DNA from: Saksenaea vasiformis B4078
Taxonomy: Eukaryota > Mucoromycota > Mucoromycetes > Mucorales > Saksenaeaceae
Length of the DNA: 64,000 bases
NCBI GenBank assembly: GCA_000697055.1
Contig: JNDT01001970.1
Location: 1 to 64,000, forward strand
Reading direction: 5' to 3'
The position numbers were made by a program, and so were the translations under genes. Shown one piece after another: positions 31,988 to 43,481 of the stretch (position 1 is its first letter; each line of letters opens with the position of its first letter). The notes under the pieces were generated by a model. It had not been told where the DNA came from. It saw only the letters and a list, made by a program, of their open reading frames with translations, and ran no database searches.

Positions 31988-34501
31988 GTTGAAAAGCGGG
32001 TGTCGTACACACATGCAAGCATTTGAACTCAAGTGACACGACCATTGCTTGGCAACAACTTATGCCGGCATGAATTCCTTTTTTTTTTTTGGGACCATAA
32101 TAAAGTTTGCTGAACAATTTACACACATGAATATCCTGTGGCAAGGAACGGTCCACTATTCCTTTTCTGGATATCAAACAACAACAAACAAAAGAGGACA
32201 AGGAAGGAAAGTAATTCGATGGTGCAGTTGCCCTTTTTTCTTTTTTTTTTTTTTGGTTTTCACTGTCATGATTTAGAACCGATTGAGATGTTCAAGAACA
32301 GTGATCTCTCAAGATCAAAAGAGAGAAATAGAGATGTAAGGGTGCAGATTTATTTCTGCAGCTGTTTAGGCTTTTTCCTCCTCTGGTTCTACATGCTTCT
32401 GCTCTTTAATGTAAGCGGATGTCCAAGTCTAAATGATTTATTTACGACGCGTTCTTCTTTTTTTCAAACAAGACGTGTCCTTTTGCTGTTTGTGAAACAT
32501 TCAATGTTAAAATTGAGCGATTCTTTTTTCTTCATATTCACATTTCTTTCTTTGCATTAAGGGGGGGGAAGGTGCATCGATGTTACTATGCAAGTAGGCG
32601 CGATGGTGATAATCCGATCGCCGTCTAATACCTTACTTTGGAATACTTCTGACCCCTTTTCAAACCAGAAGCTACCCATAAAAGGATATTTGGTAATGAA
32701 ATGGGGAAAGCACACATCTGCCCTTGGGCATCAGTTGCTCCATTTCAATGTTGCAGGCCGTTCCAGAAGGAAGGATAACAATACATAGCCCGCATTGAGA
32801 CAGTGTTTGGATGCAGACAGCAGTGCCCGTGATTTCTTATCAGACCAATCGCCGAGAAACCCCCCTTTTTTGGAAAGGACTTTTCCATATCGCTTGTCAT
32901 CACTTGTAAGTTCTCTGGTAAAAAAGAGAAGTAGTATTCTTCTATAATGCAACGCTAGTTCTTGCGCGCTGTCGTATTTTGCCCGAGGCAGTTTCCGTTT
33001 ATTTCAACGCAACGCCTTGTCTCAGCGATCTATTTTTTTTTTCTTTGACTCATGCAAAAGACGGGATGAGATGGATACTGATAATCTTTGTTTACTTTGA
33101 TCTTCACGGTACCTGACTGAAGGTTGAAGTTACTGACAGTTGAGAGTCATTGAGGTCGATTCCATATAGGATCCCACGGCTGTAGACTACAGAAGGGGAT
33201 ATGACGAACGTTGAAATAGCTGAGAAGGCTCTGTGCTCTGGATAATCTCAGCGTGATGAAATGAAAGAGATGAAGTTTTCTGTGACGGGTCTGTGCAAAG
33301 ATATTGTTGACTGAAATCATCCACAGATCGGATCAAAGAAAAACAGACCGACTCCTAGACAGATTCTGAGACGAAGTACTGAACTGCACGGTTCTTTTTG
33401 TACTGTTAATCCAAAAAAAAAAAGAAAAAAAGAAAGGCTCCTGATCTCTATATTTCATATTGAGTTCCTTTTTGTGATGGTCTCTTATGCGAAGTCTGGT
33501 TTAGCAGTTGTTTCTTGCATTGCTTCCCCCCTTTCAATATGTCTTTATTGCAAAGCATGATTTCTGTACATTATAGCATCTTTTCCTATGTCTCATGACA
33601 GCGCGCCTTCTTTGTGATGCCGTATTTGTCTCGCGAATAGCCAGTTTCGCATGTACAAATCTAGCCAGGCAAGGATCATCCCACTGCCTATGGAACCCTA
33701 AGGTGGCTTGATGCAGGCTTTCCCAAAAAGACGGAGGGTCGTTGTCTCGGGAAGCAAGGTAATGAAGTACGCCACTTGCTGTGGCGAGTACCAGGTGTTT
33801 ATGCAAATCCGGATTGGTCCATCACGCTAACTTATCCTCCATCGGGAATCTCAGGGGTCCACGTCGTCGTCCTCCACCTCTTCTCATCCTCTGACATCGG
33901 GTCACCAGATACGTAGATTGAAGGAAACGTTTATTTGTAGCTCCAATCTGGGATTCCTTTTCAGGATCACGGACATCATCGTCAAAAATCTGATAATGGC
34001 CTCATTAACTTGAAGTAAAAAAAAAAAAAAAAAGGACCAGCAAATCTAGTACAGTTTTTTACTGTTCGGACATACTAAATCAGGAATGCTCTGCATCATA
34101 ACAGTCTCTTAGCTGCTTTGTTCTGGACTGCATAATCTATAAACTGATTGACAGAGATTCATATACTCAGCTAGTCAAACATTTCTTTTTTCTTTTACTA
34201 AACTGCCTGAAAATTGATTTTTATTTGCGGGACCCCGTCCCCCATAATTTCCGGACTGAAAAAAAAAAAACCAAAAAACCCCACTCTGTATTAAGATTGT
34301 ATCAAGTAAAAAGAAGAGAAGAGATTACTACCAATGGGTTAAATTTTGATTGTGGAATAAAAATGATCAACTATGCGGAGGAAAATGAATAAAAGAAAGA
34401 GAGAAAAAGAAGATCTTGTGGAATGGAAAGAAAAAGGGAAGGGATCTAGAGTCTATGTGTTTAGTGATTACGTTATATTGTTGAATTTAACGGATATTAT
34501 T
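31988..34501. other. Long intergenic region with homopolymer runs
   Basis: No supported gene. Several poly-T/poly-A runs occur (for example 32241-32254, 33409-33435, 34017-34033). On the minus strand, 33534-33806 is open for 90 codons (contains SFWESLHQATLGFHRQWDDP) with an acidic/arginine-rich stretch upstream at 33840-33990; it has mild coding character but no family or clean splice structure. Confidence 0.4.
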
Positions 34502-34900
34502 TCAGTCCTCATCCTTGTCATCGATTGGGATTCGATGTTTCTGTTTTAGGGTCTTGATCAGTTCCAGTTGTTCTTTTGCCAGTTCCTGGAGCTGTCGGTT
34601 GTCTTCCGCTTGTGCAACATAATCTTGCTGCAAACGTTGCAATAAGATTTTGGAAGTATCCAAGACGTCTCTGAGTTCAGTCAGAGTAAGTCGTGCCTTT
34701 GTTTTCTTCGGTATGTAGTCCGGATTAAATGCGTTGTTAGACGGAGTCGTCAGCGGAGCAGAGGCGGGGGTGACAATATGAGGTGTATGATATTCTAAAG
34801 GTCTTGACTGATTCGGACTAGGAGGAAGTGCTGTAAGGACAGAAGCACAGCGGACCAATGTAGGCTTCTTGAAGGAAGAGGATGCTAAGCACAGAAGCAT
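34502..34900 (-). CDS. Small coiled-coil protein, possibly mitochondrial
   Basis: Open frame of 132 aa from the Met at 34900; the frame is open further upstream through low-complexity sequence, so this start was chosen for its plausible amphipathic presequence (MLLCLASSSFKKPTLVRCA). The middle is Pro/Ser/Thr-rich, and the C-terminal 75 residues form a heptad-rich helix (LRDVLDTSKILLQRLQQDY, then QLQELAKEQLELIKTLKQK) ending in an acidic IDDKDED. I do not recognise the family. A mitochondrial coiled-coil assembly or structural protein would fit, but this is inference. Confidence 0.55.
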   Translation of the reverse strand: MLLCLASSSFKKPTLVRCASVLTALPPSPNQSRPLEYHTPHIVTPASAPLTTPSNNAFNPDYIPKKTKARLTLTELRDVLDTSKILLQRLQQDYVAQAEDNRQLQELAKEQLELIKTLKQKHRIPIDDKDED

Positions 34901-35110
34901 TTTGTTGTAAAATGAAAATGAATCCGAGAAAAGAAAGAAAGTCGTTGGCTCGTTTTTATCATCCAAAAATGTGCCTTGAAAAAAAAAAAGATTTTTTTTT
35001 TCACCGACGTCATTGGTGGTTGGTGGCACACCAATCGTGTCAGCTCCGCCAATTACGGGTATATGTATTTTGCTGTCTCCTTGAATCCCAAATGGAGAAA
35101 GAGAAAACAC

Positions 35111-35883
35111 ATGTGGCCTAGTACATACAGTCTATTCTTGTTCTTCTTCTTTTATATATATATATATATATACTTTCTGACGGGAGAAAAAACTGTCATC
35201 ATTCAAAGTAAGATAGATAGATTGTTTTAAGTCAACTGAAACGACAGTAAGTAGATCATCTGGCTTGTCATAATAATAAAGTCTTGCGTATCACGGGTCG
35301 GGTCTACCCGGTTCAGAACCAAGGGATCAAAAGTTGGGCTTAGTAGTGTACCCTATTCAGAATGAATCTCTTCCGGACATCTTAGAACGGCAAAAAAAAA
35401 AAAAATGTGTAGAACAATGAGTAAAATAACTCAGGGTCCTAAACTGTCCATCCATCACAACTAAATGTATCCGGGGCCGTGCTAAAGCAACGTCACTTTG
35501 AAACATACGAAGTTTGGTTATACTGACTCTGACAAAACAATTGGTCCTGTTTGAGTTCTCTTTCTCTCAGTTAAGCACACACACGAATTTCTTCAGGGCT
35601 GAAAATAGGGTCCATAGCAAAGTGGTCCGGTATCCCTATGTAAAGCTTTTGTTTATTTATTAGTTCATGGCATTGATGGCATTGATGCTGTCGATGAAGT
35701 CTGAATGCAAGATGAGGGAAGAATGGAGAAACGGATAATGTGGGACAGAGTGAGCGGAAGAGCTGATCAAACCAGCGAGTTCACTCAATTTTCGTCGTCA
35801 CACTTTTTGGTTGTGACCACCTGTTCCTGACTCTCTCCCACCCCCCAGCGACCAGCGACAGTCTTTTTTTTTTTTTTTCCAGC

Positions 35884-35933
<50 letters not shown>

Positions 35934-36044
35934 TACGTCTACACACCACAACAAAATTTTAATTCCTTTTTCACTCCTTTTCTTTTTTTATTTTATTTTA
36001 TTTTTTACACACACTTTTTTTTTTTATTTTTTTCTTCAACGGGT
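35111..36044. other. Intergenic, simple repeats and poly-T
   Basis: Includes an (TA)n run at about 35154-35172, an A-run at 35392-35405, a CT-rich segment, and an uninterrupted poly-T of about 45 nt at 35886-35930. This is probably the promoter and leader of the C2H2 gene. Confidence 0.5.
35886..35930. repeat. Poly-T tract of about 45 nt
   Basis: An uninterrupted run of T, 115 bp upstream of the C2H2 gene start and preceded by a shorter T run at 35865-35878. Such tracts exclude nucleosomes in fungal promoters; length may be imprecise because of sequencing slippage. Confidence 0.8.
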
Positions 36045-37076
36045 ATGAAGACGACGACGACGAAGACGACGACGACGAAACGTAAGACGATAACAACAAT
36101 GACGACGTCGACGAATAAATGGAAAGTGAGTGATACGATAAAAGGACGAAGAGGAAGAAAAAAACAACAAGAAAAAAAATCGGATTATTATTATCAAGAT
36201 ATGAAACGTTATTCAAATTCGTTATTTATCGAAAACAAATACGTTTCTTTACTTTCTTTAATCGATGCTGTTTATCCACCATTACTATGTACTGCTTGTG
36301 ACACTGTATCAACTACAACTACTGAATCTGACAACCATTATCGTACACACCATCCTATCAAAACGAGATTTTTATGTTTACATCCTCATTGTGAGACGCG
36401 ATTTGCCTCTCGTGGTGCTTTAAGATTCCATCTGGCAAACTCACACATTGTAAACCAATCATCAAAACCGTTACCCGATCCTCCATTCTTAAATTATACT
36501 ACTATTCCAAGATCCGGTACTTTCTCCCCACGATCACGTCCATCCTCTCCAGTACAAGAAGAACAACAACAACTCACTTCTCTACCATCAACTCCACAAT
36601 TGTACGCTCCTCCAATCGATCATTCATCTCCCGATGCTCAACCAAACTCACCTGAATCTATCAAAGAAGCTTCTCCAGACTTATCGCCAAAAATCCCATA
36701 CCAAAACTCAACTTCCTTCAAAATACACACTATTTCCTCCATTCGTGCTCCACGTGGTTCCAAGAAAATCGTCCTTTCCTCCGCCTCGGATGCTCTCTTA
36801 AACTCGGTGTATCATCCATTACAATGTCCATCGTGTCAAGAAATGTTCAACCGAAAGACAAACGTGATTAAGCACCTCACCGAAGTCCATCATGGAGAAG
36901 AACCCTATAAATGTGTATTTGAAACCTGTGTTCATCCTCGACGTTATGCAACAAGGGAAGGGCTGGTGTACCATATCCTACGTGCACACGACTCCGAGTC
37001 TGCTGGCAATTTTGAACAACTGACTTCTGAAGGTATATTGGAAAGCGATGGTCGAGCTTCTCTAAGTGTAGGATAG
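36045..37076 (+). CDS. C2H2 zinc-finger protein, intronless
   Basis: 343 aa with three C2H2-type fingers. One is at about residues 109-132 (CLHPHCETRFASRGALRFH, then SH). Two are in tandem near the C-terminus: CPSCQEMFNRKTNVIKHLTE with VH, and CVFETCVHPRRYATREGLVY with H...H. Two short repeats, DAVYPPLLCTAC and NSVYHPLQCPSC, show that the finger modules share an ancestry. A Ser/Pro/Gln-rich disordered linker separates the first and second fingers. The N-terminus is a Lys/Thr run encoded by an ACG/AAG-rich simple repeat, so a later start (Met near 36198) is possible. A nuclear DNA-binding regulator is the likely role; targets are unknown. Confidence 0.8.
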   Translation: MKTTTTKTTTTKRKTITTMTTSTNKWKVSDTIKGRRGRKKQQEKKSDYYYQDMKRYSNSLFIENKYVSLLSLIDAVYPPLLCTACDTVSTTTTESDNHYRTHHPIKTRFLCLHPHCETRFASRGALRFHLANSHIVNQSSKPLPDPPFLNYTTIPRSGTFSPRSRPSSPVQEEQQQLTSLPSTPQLYAPPIDHSSPDAQPNSPESIKEASPDLSPKIPYQNSTSFKIHTISSIRAPRGSKKIVLSSASDALLNSVYHPLQCPSCQEMFNRKTNVIKHLTEVHHGEEPYKCVFETCVHPRRYATREGLVYHILRAHDSESAGNFEQLTSEGILESDGRASLSVG

Positions 37077-37208
37077 ACCAAACATGATGTAAACTGACCC
37101 AACCTCCTTCCTTATTGGAAAACATATCAAAAATCTTTTGCATATTTTCATCCTCTGTTTAAAACAGAAAAATAAAAAAAATTCCCCTTGTGTATACACA
37201 CATAACAC

Positions 37209-37245
<37 letters not shown>

Positions 37246-39552
37246 TAGCTCTTCGCGCGTATGTGTGTGTATATATGTATGATATTTAATCTTCCGATCG
37301 GCATGCACAAGATCAACACGATCCAAGATAATGAAGGATTGGAACAGGATGCTGGAAGCTTGTTAAAGGCAACACACCGGAAACAATGGTTCCTAGAGGT
37401 TATCCCATAGACAATGTTGATTTCTACGTCCTATCCCGTTGCCGTTCTTCTGTGGACGCATCAACATGGATAAAGAGGGAAAACACACGCGCGATACACA
37501 GTGTGACCGGCTTGTCTGGAAATGCAATAAACTGCCGTTAGAAGAAAAAAATAAAAAATAGAAATAAAAAAAAGAGGCCTCTGCAACCAAAGAAACATGT
37601 TTATCTATCCCTATTTGAAAATATTCTGGCATAGCGTTGCATCACCGGATGGAATCAAAACCAAGAAAGGCTGTTTGTTCCGAAAATGGCAAAATGACGA
37701 TCAACACTCATCACCCATTGTTCGGTAGCAAGATCATGCACAAAATATCTATCTGATTGGACCTTACGTGTGACGCGATGGGAAGAGAACTAGAGCGAGC
37801 TGGAGTTCTAAAAATGTGGGAGATAATAATATACCTGTTGTTCAGATCGTATCGTCAGAGGTATATTGTGTGCAACGCAGCGGCAGTCAGCCCGCTAGGT
37901 ACTATCTTTTGCGGAGGATAAACGACGCGCGGTCAACAAAAGATTTTTTTTTCCCTTCCCATTGCGGGATGGTATTTTGACAAGTTTGGGCTGTTTTCTT
38001 GCAGAGAGGCACGTAAGAAAAAATGTGGATCACAGTTCGTTCTAAGCTTTCAGTGGAGAGAATAACGGACGAACGAAAGGAAGCAAACCCCTTCGTTCTG
38101 GCCCTTACTGACTTTCTAAGATGGCAGTAAAAAGAGCTAATCCATCGCGTCAGAGGGATTGTTACCTCTTTTTGCCTGGACAAAAGTTCACCGGGTCTCA
38201 TACTTGATACGTTATATGAAAGAAGGGTGAAGACACGTTGCCTTTTTATGAAAAATGCAAAGATACCGCAAAATGTGATAAGGAAGTACGACATGCAAGG
38301 ACAGATGTTCCGACAATGACCGAGCGCCACAAGCGATTTAGTTCAGTTCATGGTGCAACACGACCAGTGACATCCTTAATATACTATTGCTAATCGGATC
38401 CCTTATTCCGAGGAAGACGAGGATAAGGCAAAAAGGGCCAAAAAAAATGGACTTGCTATCCATGTGATACAAACGACATAGAGAGAGAGAGTCCATTGCG
38501 CGTTTTATTCAAAGGACATTGGGAAGGTACCATGGACGCAACATACATGTTGTCAAGCGGAGAACGACGGACAATAACCCGTATCCTTTGGCGCTCCGAT
38601 AAACACAATGGATCAGCTCCTTATCGCCGTTTCGATCGCGTATGATTCCCCGCGCTAATGTGAGGGATGAACTAGATGAAATGAAGATGCTAATGGATTG
38701 TCATGTGGAACGTTTGACTAGCGTAATCATTATCCATAGCATAAAACTGAAGAGGGTTCGTGGAGAAGGTAACGTGCATGTATAGACGTTAAGTAGGACA
38801 AACGCGTCCCCATACATCCCAATCCTATGACGCGATGCAATAGCACGATGCTGGAGCGTATTTACATTTCGGCTGTGAAGGGCAGTTCATGCTATGTGTG
38901 CAGTTTCCTCATGAAGACATTCCTTCTTCTTCTTCTTCTTTTTTGTGATGAACGGATGACCGTGCACTTGATGGATCCAGTTGTGCCACAAACACGGACA
39001 CAAACATACAGATGACAATTGATCAATACCTGAAATCAACTAGCTGACACGAATGGGATAAGAGGACAAAACGTCACCCAGCAGGGTTAACCCGCGATTT
39101 ACCGGCCTTAACATTCAACTGAACGTCGCGGACTTATTTCACAATGTTACGTCAGTTCACTCATCGTGAGGATTACAACAGATGGAATGTTTGCATGGTC
39201 ATCTAATTGTGGCCCTTGGATTGCACTATGTGTAGAAGAAAGAAAGAAGGGAAGAAAGAAAGGGTTGACGTTTTCTTTACTTGGTTTGCGCCATAACCCA
39301 TAAGCAGAGAAATAGCCGATCTAAGCTACCTTAATTCAAGTCCGCCTACGTCTGTGCGACTCAGGTGGGCCGAAATCACTGGTCCAGTTCCTGCCCGGAA
39401 ACGGAGCTTGCCAAATAAAATGAAAAACCTTTTTTCGTGTAACTTCGCTTGAGATGGGGGGTGTCTTTAAAAGGAACAAACTTCCTTTGTTTTTTCTTCT
39501 TTTCTTCTCTACCGATTCGGTCTTTTCCTCCTTTTTCCATTCTCTTTTGCTG
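37077..39552. other. Long intergenic region, no supported gene
   Basis: About 2.5 kb. It has an (ATT)n microsatellite at about 37209-37246 and scattered short open frames without family resemblance. The right end, from 39470, is T/C-rich and precedes the metallophosphoesterase start. Confidence 0.45.
37209..37246. repeat. (ATT)n microsatellite
   Basis: About 12 perfect ATT units, 140 bp after the C2H2 gene. Confidence 0.85.
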
Positions 39553-41901
39553 ATGCGTATTCATCAGGTCTTACTGCTGGGCATCACCACCTTGGGTTTG
39601 AGCCAGGCTCACCCAGTGAAGCGCCAGCAACCTAATACCCCCTCCACAGGCCCATTGGACCTGGAACCATTGACGTGGGGTGACATCAACTTTGTTCACT
39701 CAACCGATATTCATGGTAATTACAAGCAAGAAAGAAAGAAAGACAGATAATCCTATGTGTGCCTTGTTAACTAATCAAACATCTCTCTGTTTTTGTACAG
39801 GTTGGCTCGAGGTATGCGTGTTCAGGGTCTATCTGATCCCCGCAAAGTTCTAAATGATATATATCTACAGGGACATTTGCTTCAACCTTCCTACAATGGT
39901 GATATGGGTGATTTCTACTCATTTACCGTACGAATGAAGCAAAAGGCACGCGAACTTCGCAAAGATCTGCTTGTCGTCGATACAGGAGACACGCACGATG
40001 GTAAAGAAGTTTGAAAAAAGAAAAAAAGCTGTGAGCCAGCCCTCATCAAGAAATCTAGGTAATGGTCTGAGCGACACCACGAAGCCTCCAGGCAAAATCA
40101 CCCAGCCTATGCTGAAGAATATCCCCTACGACTTGTTATCGATCGGTAAGAAGAAGAAGAACGAAGGAAAAAAGAAAAGAAAAAAAATAATTGACTTAAA
40201 CTGATTTAGGTAATCATGAACTGTATGGTATGTCAGCAAGTTATGCATGATCTCTCTTTCTGTTACTTACTTTTGTACAAAGTGAACGCGGTGACGGAGG
40301 ACGTGTACAACAACTTCGTGCCTCACTGGAAGGGTCGTTATCTGGCCGCCAATGTCTATTTCAAGGATTTGCATAACAACAAGACCGTTCAGATCGGGTG
40401 AGTCAGTCGGCTGCTTTTTTTTTTTTTTCTCTTGTGTACAATGTCTAACCTTAAATCTAAAGTGATAAATACACTTATTTCGAGGCTGAATTTGGTACAC
40501 GTGTTCTTGCTCTTGGCTTTTTGTTTGATTTTGATCACAATGGCAACCAGTCGGTGATTCGCAAGGTCGCCGATGAAATCAAGGACCCTTGGTTCAACGA
40601 AGCGTTGAATCACAAGGCCGATGTGATTGTTCTGATTGGCCACATTGGTTTAGACTTTGCTGAATTCAAAACCGTTATCTCTGCCATTCGTGAACGCTAT
40701 CCCTATCTGCCCATTGCCGTCCTAGGTGGTCATACGTAAGCAAACCCTCAGAAAGAAGAAACAGAAAAAAAAAAACAAATGGATGCTGACAATTTAATTT
40801 TTCTTATTGTAGCCATATCCGTGATTTCAAGATCTTTGATCAATGGGCTGCTGGTATTGAATCAGGACGTTACATGGAAACCATTGGCTTTTTCTCGGTT
40901 GATGTAAGGAGAAGTATTTCTGTAAAAGAAAGACAGAAAAAATTGGCTTATCAAGTGATGATGTTCATTATTATTATTATCAGGGTATTGCCGAGTCGCG
41001 AAAGTTTATTGAGGAGCATGGTTACAACAGCTCGCAGCTGCCAAAAAACCTGACTTTCCACCGTCGTTACCTCGATCAAAACCGTGAAACCTACATTTTC
41101 CATAGCAGCAATGACAGCAAGTCGTTTGATACCCAGATTGGTCAAGAAATGACAAAGAACATCACCTACTGGCGTGATGAATTGGATGTGATGAAGCCTT
41201 TTGGTTGCGCTCCTCACAACTACTACATCTCGGCCGCCCCGCTTAACAGCAGCGAAAGCATCTACAACTTGCTCACATCCGAAATTTTGCCCAAGGTCGT
41301 TGCTGACCCCAAGCGACCTTATCCTCCCTACTTTATTATGAACAGTGGCTCGCAGCGCTACGATATCTACAAGGGCAACTTTACCTTGGATACCATGTAC
41401 CAAGTTTCGCCCTTCGTCGACAAGTTCATCTACATGGCTGGTGTTCCCTACAGCGTTGCAAGCAAGATCTTGGGTGTCCTGAACAACCAGGGAGAACAAA
41501 ATAAGAAACGCAGCATGATCTGGCCGCAGGTCCCACATACTCATTTTGAGGCTCAGCAAAAATACGTGAACCTCTACATGGAGATGGATCGTCGGGCCGA
41601 ACTTACTCCCGGATACACCACGCATGATGACTTGGGTACGGATGGAGACGATACCAAGCATAGTCCCATCCCCTACTACAAGACACCCTGGTTCTTCGGC
41701 TCCGAACTGCCCGCCAACGCCACGGCAGACACCCCGCTGGATCTCGTCTTTTTGGAATTCTCTCACAACCAGATGATATCCATTGTACATAGCCTTACAG
41801 GCAAAAACTGGACCGTCGAACCACAGTACGGCAGTCCCGACGTAACCACTAGCTCCATGTGGGAGATTTATGCAAAGAAATACTGGTCTGGCAATTGTTA
41901 A
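39553..41901 (+). CDS. Secreted/vacuolar calcineurin-like metallophosphoesterase, 5'-nucleotidase family (YHR202W-like)
   Basis: Nine exons (39553-39715, 39801-39811, 39871-40000, 40059-40145, 40210-40227, 40283-40397, 40463-40735, 40813-40903, 40984-41901) sum to 1806 nt, giving 601 aa. A signal peptide is clear (MRIHQVLLLGITTLGLSQA). Metal-binding motifs appear in order: STDIHGWLEG, VVDTGDTHDGNG, SIGNHELY, VIVLIGHIG and LGGHTHIRD. The C-terminal half is the 5'-nucleotidase-type domain, with NSGSQRYDIYKGNFTLD and several N-glycosylation sites. The family hydrolyses nucleotides or related phosphoesters outside the cytosol; the nearest yeast relative in architecture is YHR202W. Two exons are only 11 and 18 nt and carry parts of metal-site motifs. 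The stop codon lies 26 bp before a MITE. Confidence 0.92.
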
Positions 41902-41927
41902 ATAGTACTGTTTATTGAAATACATCT

Positions 41928-42089
41928 TACGCTACTCTACAATAAATTTTGCGCCCATAAAGGACCAACCTTGCGCTGAAGAGAAAACAAAAATGCGCAG
42001 TTAATATACCAATCATGGCAGAAAAACCATACATTACTTACATGTAGTTGATTTTCCATGGGCGTAAAATTTATTGGAGCGGCGTATAA
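41928..42089. mobile_element. MITE-like hairpin element, copy 2
   Basis: Left arm ACGCTACTC then AATAAATTTTGCGCCCAT; right arm ATGGGCGTAAAATTTATT then GAGCGGCGT, the inverted counterpart. Internal words GCGCT and ACTTACAT and the flanking tail GTTAGTAAATCGAAGGAT match copy 1 at 6816. The element may supply or disturb the 3' end of the metallophosphoesterase transcript. Confidence 0.65.
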
Positions 42090-42769
42090 TATGTTTCATG
42101 GTTAGTAAATCGAAGGATATATTGATATCTTTCACTTACCCCGAAGGTATCCCGCCGCTGGGGACAGGCGGCCGCACCCCACCGCGTCCACGATAGGTGC
42201 GACCGAGGAGGAAAAGAAGTAAAAAGCCCACCCACCCACTGCTGTATGAAAGTTATTTTGCTTGTTTGTGTCTATCAACTGTAAAATGTCAGGACCCGAG
42301 CATACAATCTGTTTAACTTCTTACCGCTTTGTTGTATTTTGATTCATGTCCAATGTCACCCGAAGATTTCAGGTGTGTGCCTTGCTTCCGGTCACGGATA
42401 CTTGCTGTGGTCGTCGATGCTGATACCGATTGGGACATCTCAAGCATACAGATCGAGATCTGTTGTATCTTAATATTAGAGGCTGCCATGAGAAGTGTAA
42501 CGTTAAAGTGTTTCCCTACCACTTTTGCCGGATGCTTCCTTTGGGAGATGCCTGGATAGATCGTTTCCGTATTCCACCAAGACATGGTGCATGTTGCCGT
42601 AAAGATCGCCTTCTAGATTCAAACTCAGATACACGGGATTCGTACGGTTACACGATCTTTGCATCGTTTTCGTATGTTGGATTGGTAAAGAAGACAAATA
42701 AAATGTACAAAAAGAAGGAAAAAAAAACAGGAAAAAGTACTCCCCTTAAATATGCATCACTTTCCGTTA

Positions 42770-43105
42770 TCTGGGACATCCTTTTTATGTGAGATAAAAA
42801 GGAACCTATCTTCAATGCACTTTTTGCATGAGACGACGGAATCCTGTTTCTGAGACACAACTTTTATGACTCAAAAAAAAAAAACCGATCACTGATCCAT
42901 CCTTTGCATGAAATGATAGGACCTTACCACCGACCACGCCTTTTGCGTGAGATAGCACAGCCTTTGTCATGATGTAAAAATATCCGATCGTTGATACGTC
43001 ATTTGCATGAGATAAAGAACCTTATCTTTAACACATCATTGCAAGAGACAATGAAGCCCTGTCTCTGACGCATCTTTTGCCTTAGATGGCGGAAGGCTAT
43101 TAATG
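42770..43105. repeat. Degenerate minisatellite, about seven units
   Basis: A core of roughly 37-42 nt recurs: a TTTTGCATGAGAT-like word, a GA-rich stretch, then CCT and TCTTTGAC or similar, followed by the next unit. Units begin near 42770, 42818, 42898, 42943, 43001, 43040 and 43073. Some units carry 20-35 nt insertions, two of them with CCGATC(A/G)(C/T)TGAT. Divergence is high, so the array is old. Confidence 0.6.
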
Positions 43106-43481
43106 GGCACAAATGTTACATGGAAGAGTATGACACGCAAATCATAACATCGAATGAACGCAAAATACATACTTCAAAACGCAGAATTTACCTGGAAGTA
43201 ACGCCAAATACCTTCAGATAGATGCAAGCCCACTAATAAAAAGTAAAATCACCCGTTTTGGGCAAAGCGCCATTTAAAATTGTTTACGGGTTGTAAGTTA
43301 TCCGGCTCGGTTTGCGGGAAAATCAATCCGTTTGCCTTGTCTTTGTCCGGCCGTCCGCGCTTTGCAGGACATCTACTTTTTTTTTCTTCCTCTTCCTCTT
43401 CTTCTTCTTTACTTCTTAAATAAAGGCGCAAACCTGGGCCAAACGACGGGCGTTTAGGCAAAAAAAAAAAAAAAAGGAAAA

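Larger units (their letters stand above)
41902..43481. other. Intergenic region with MITE and degenerate minisatellite
   Basis: Holds the second hairpin MITE (41928-42089), a short G/C-rich patch around 42140-42200, and the minisatellite at about 42770-43105. The GDA1 promoter is C/T-rich with an A-run just before the start codon. No gene is seen. Confidence 0.5.

Noticed and set aside
37902..38330. Minus-strand open frame of 142 codons
   Set aside because: No family resemblance, no neighbouring exons and no clear promoter; isolated in a gene-poor region.
40951..41925. Long minus-strand open frame (324 codons) opposite the metallophosphoesterase
   Set aside because: It mirrors the last coding exon on the plus strand, whose protein has clear motifs; the antisense product has no family features.
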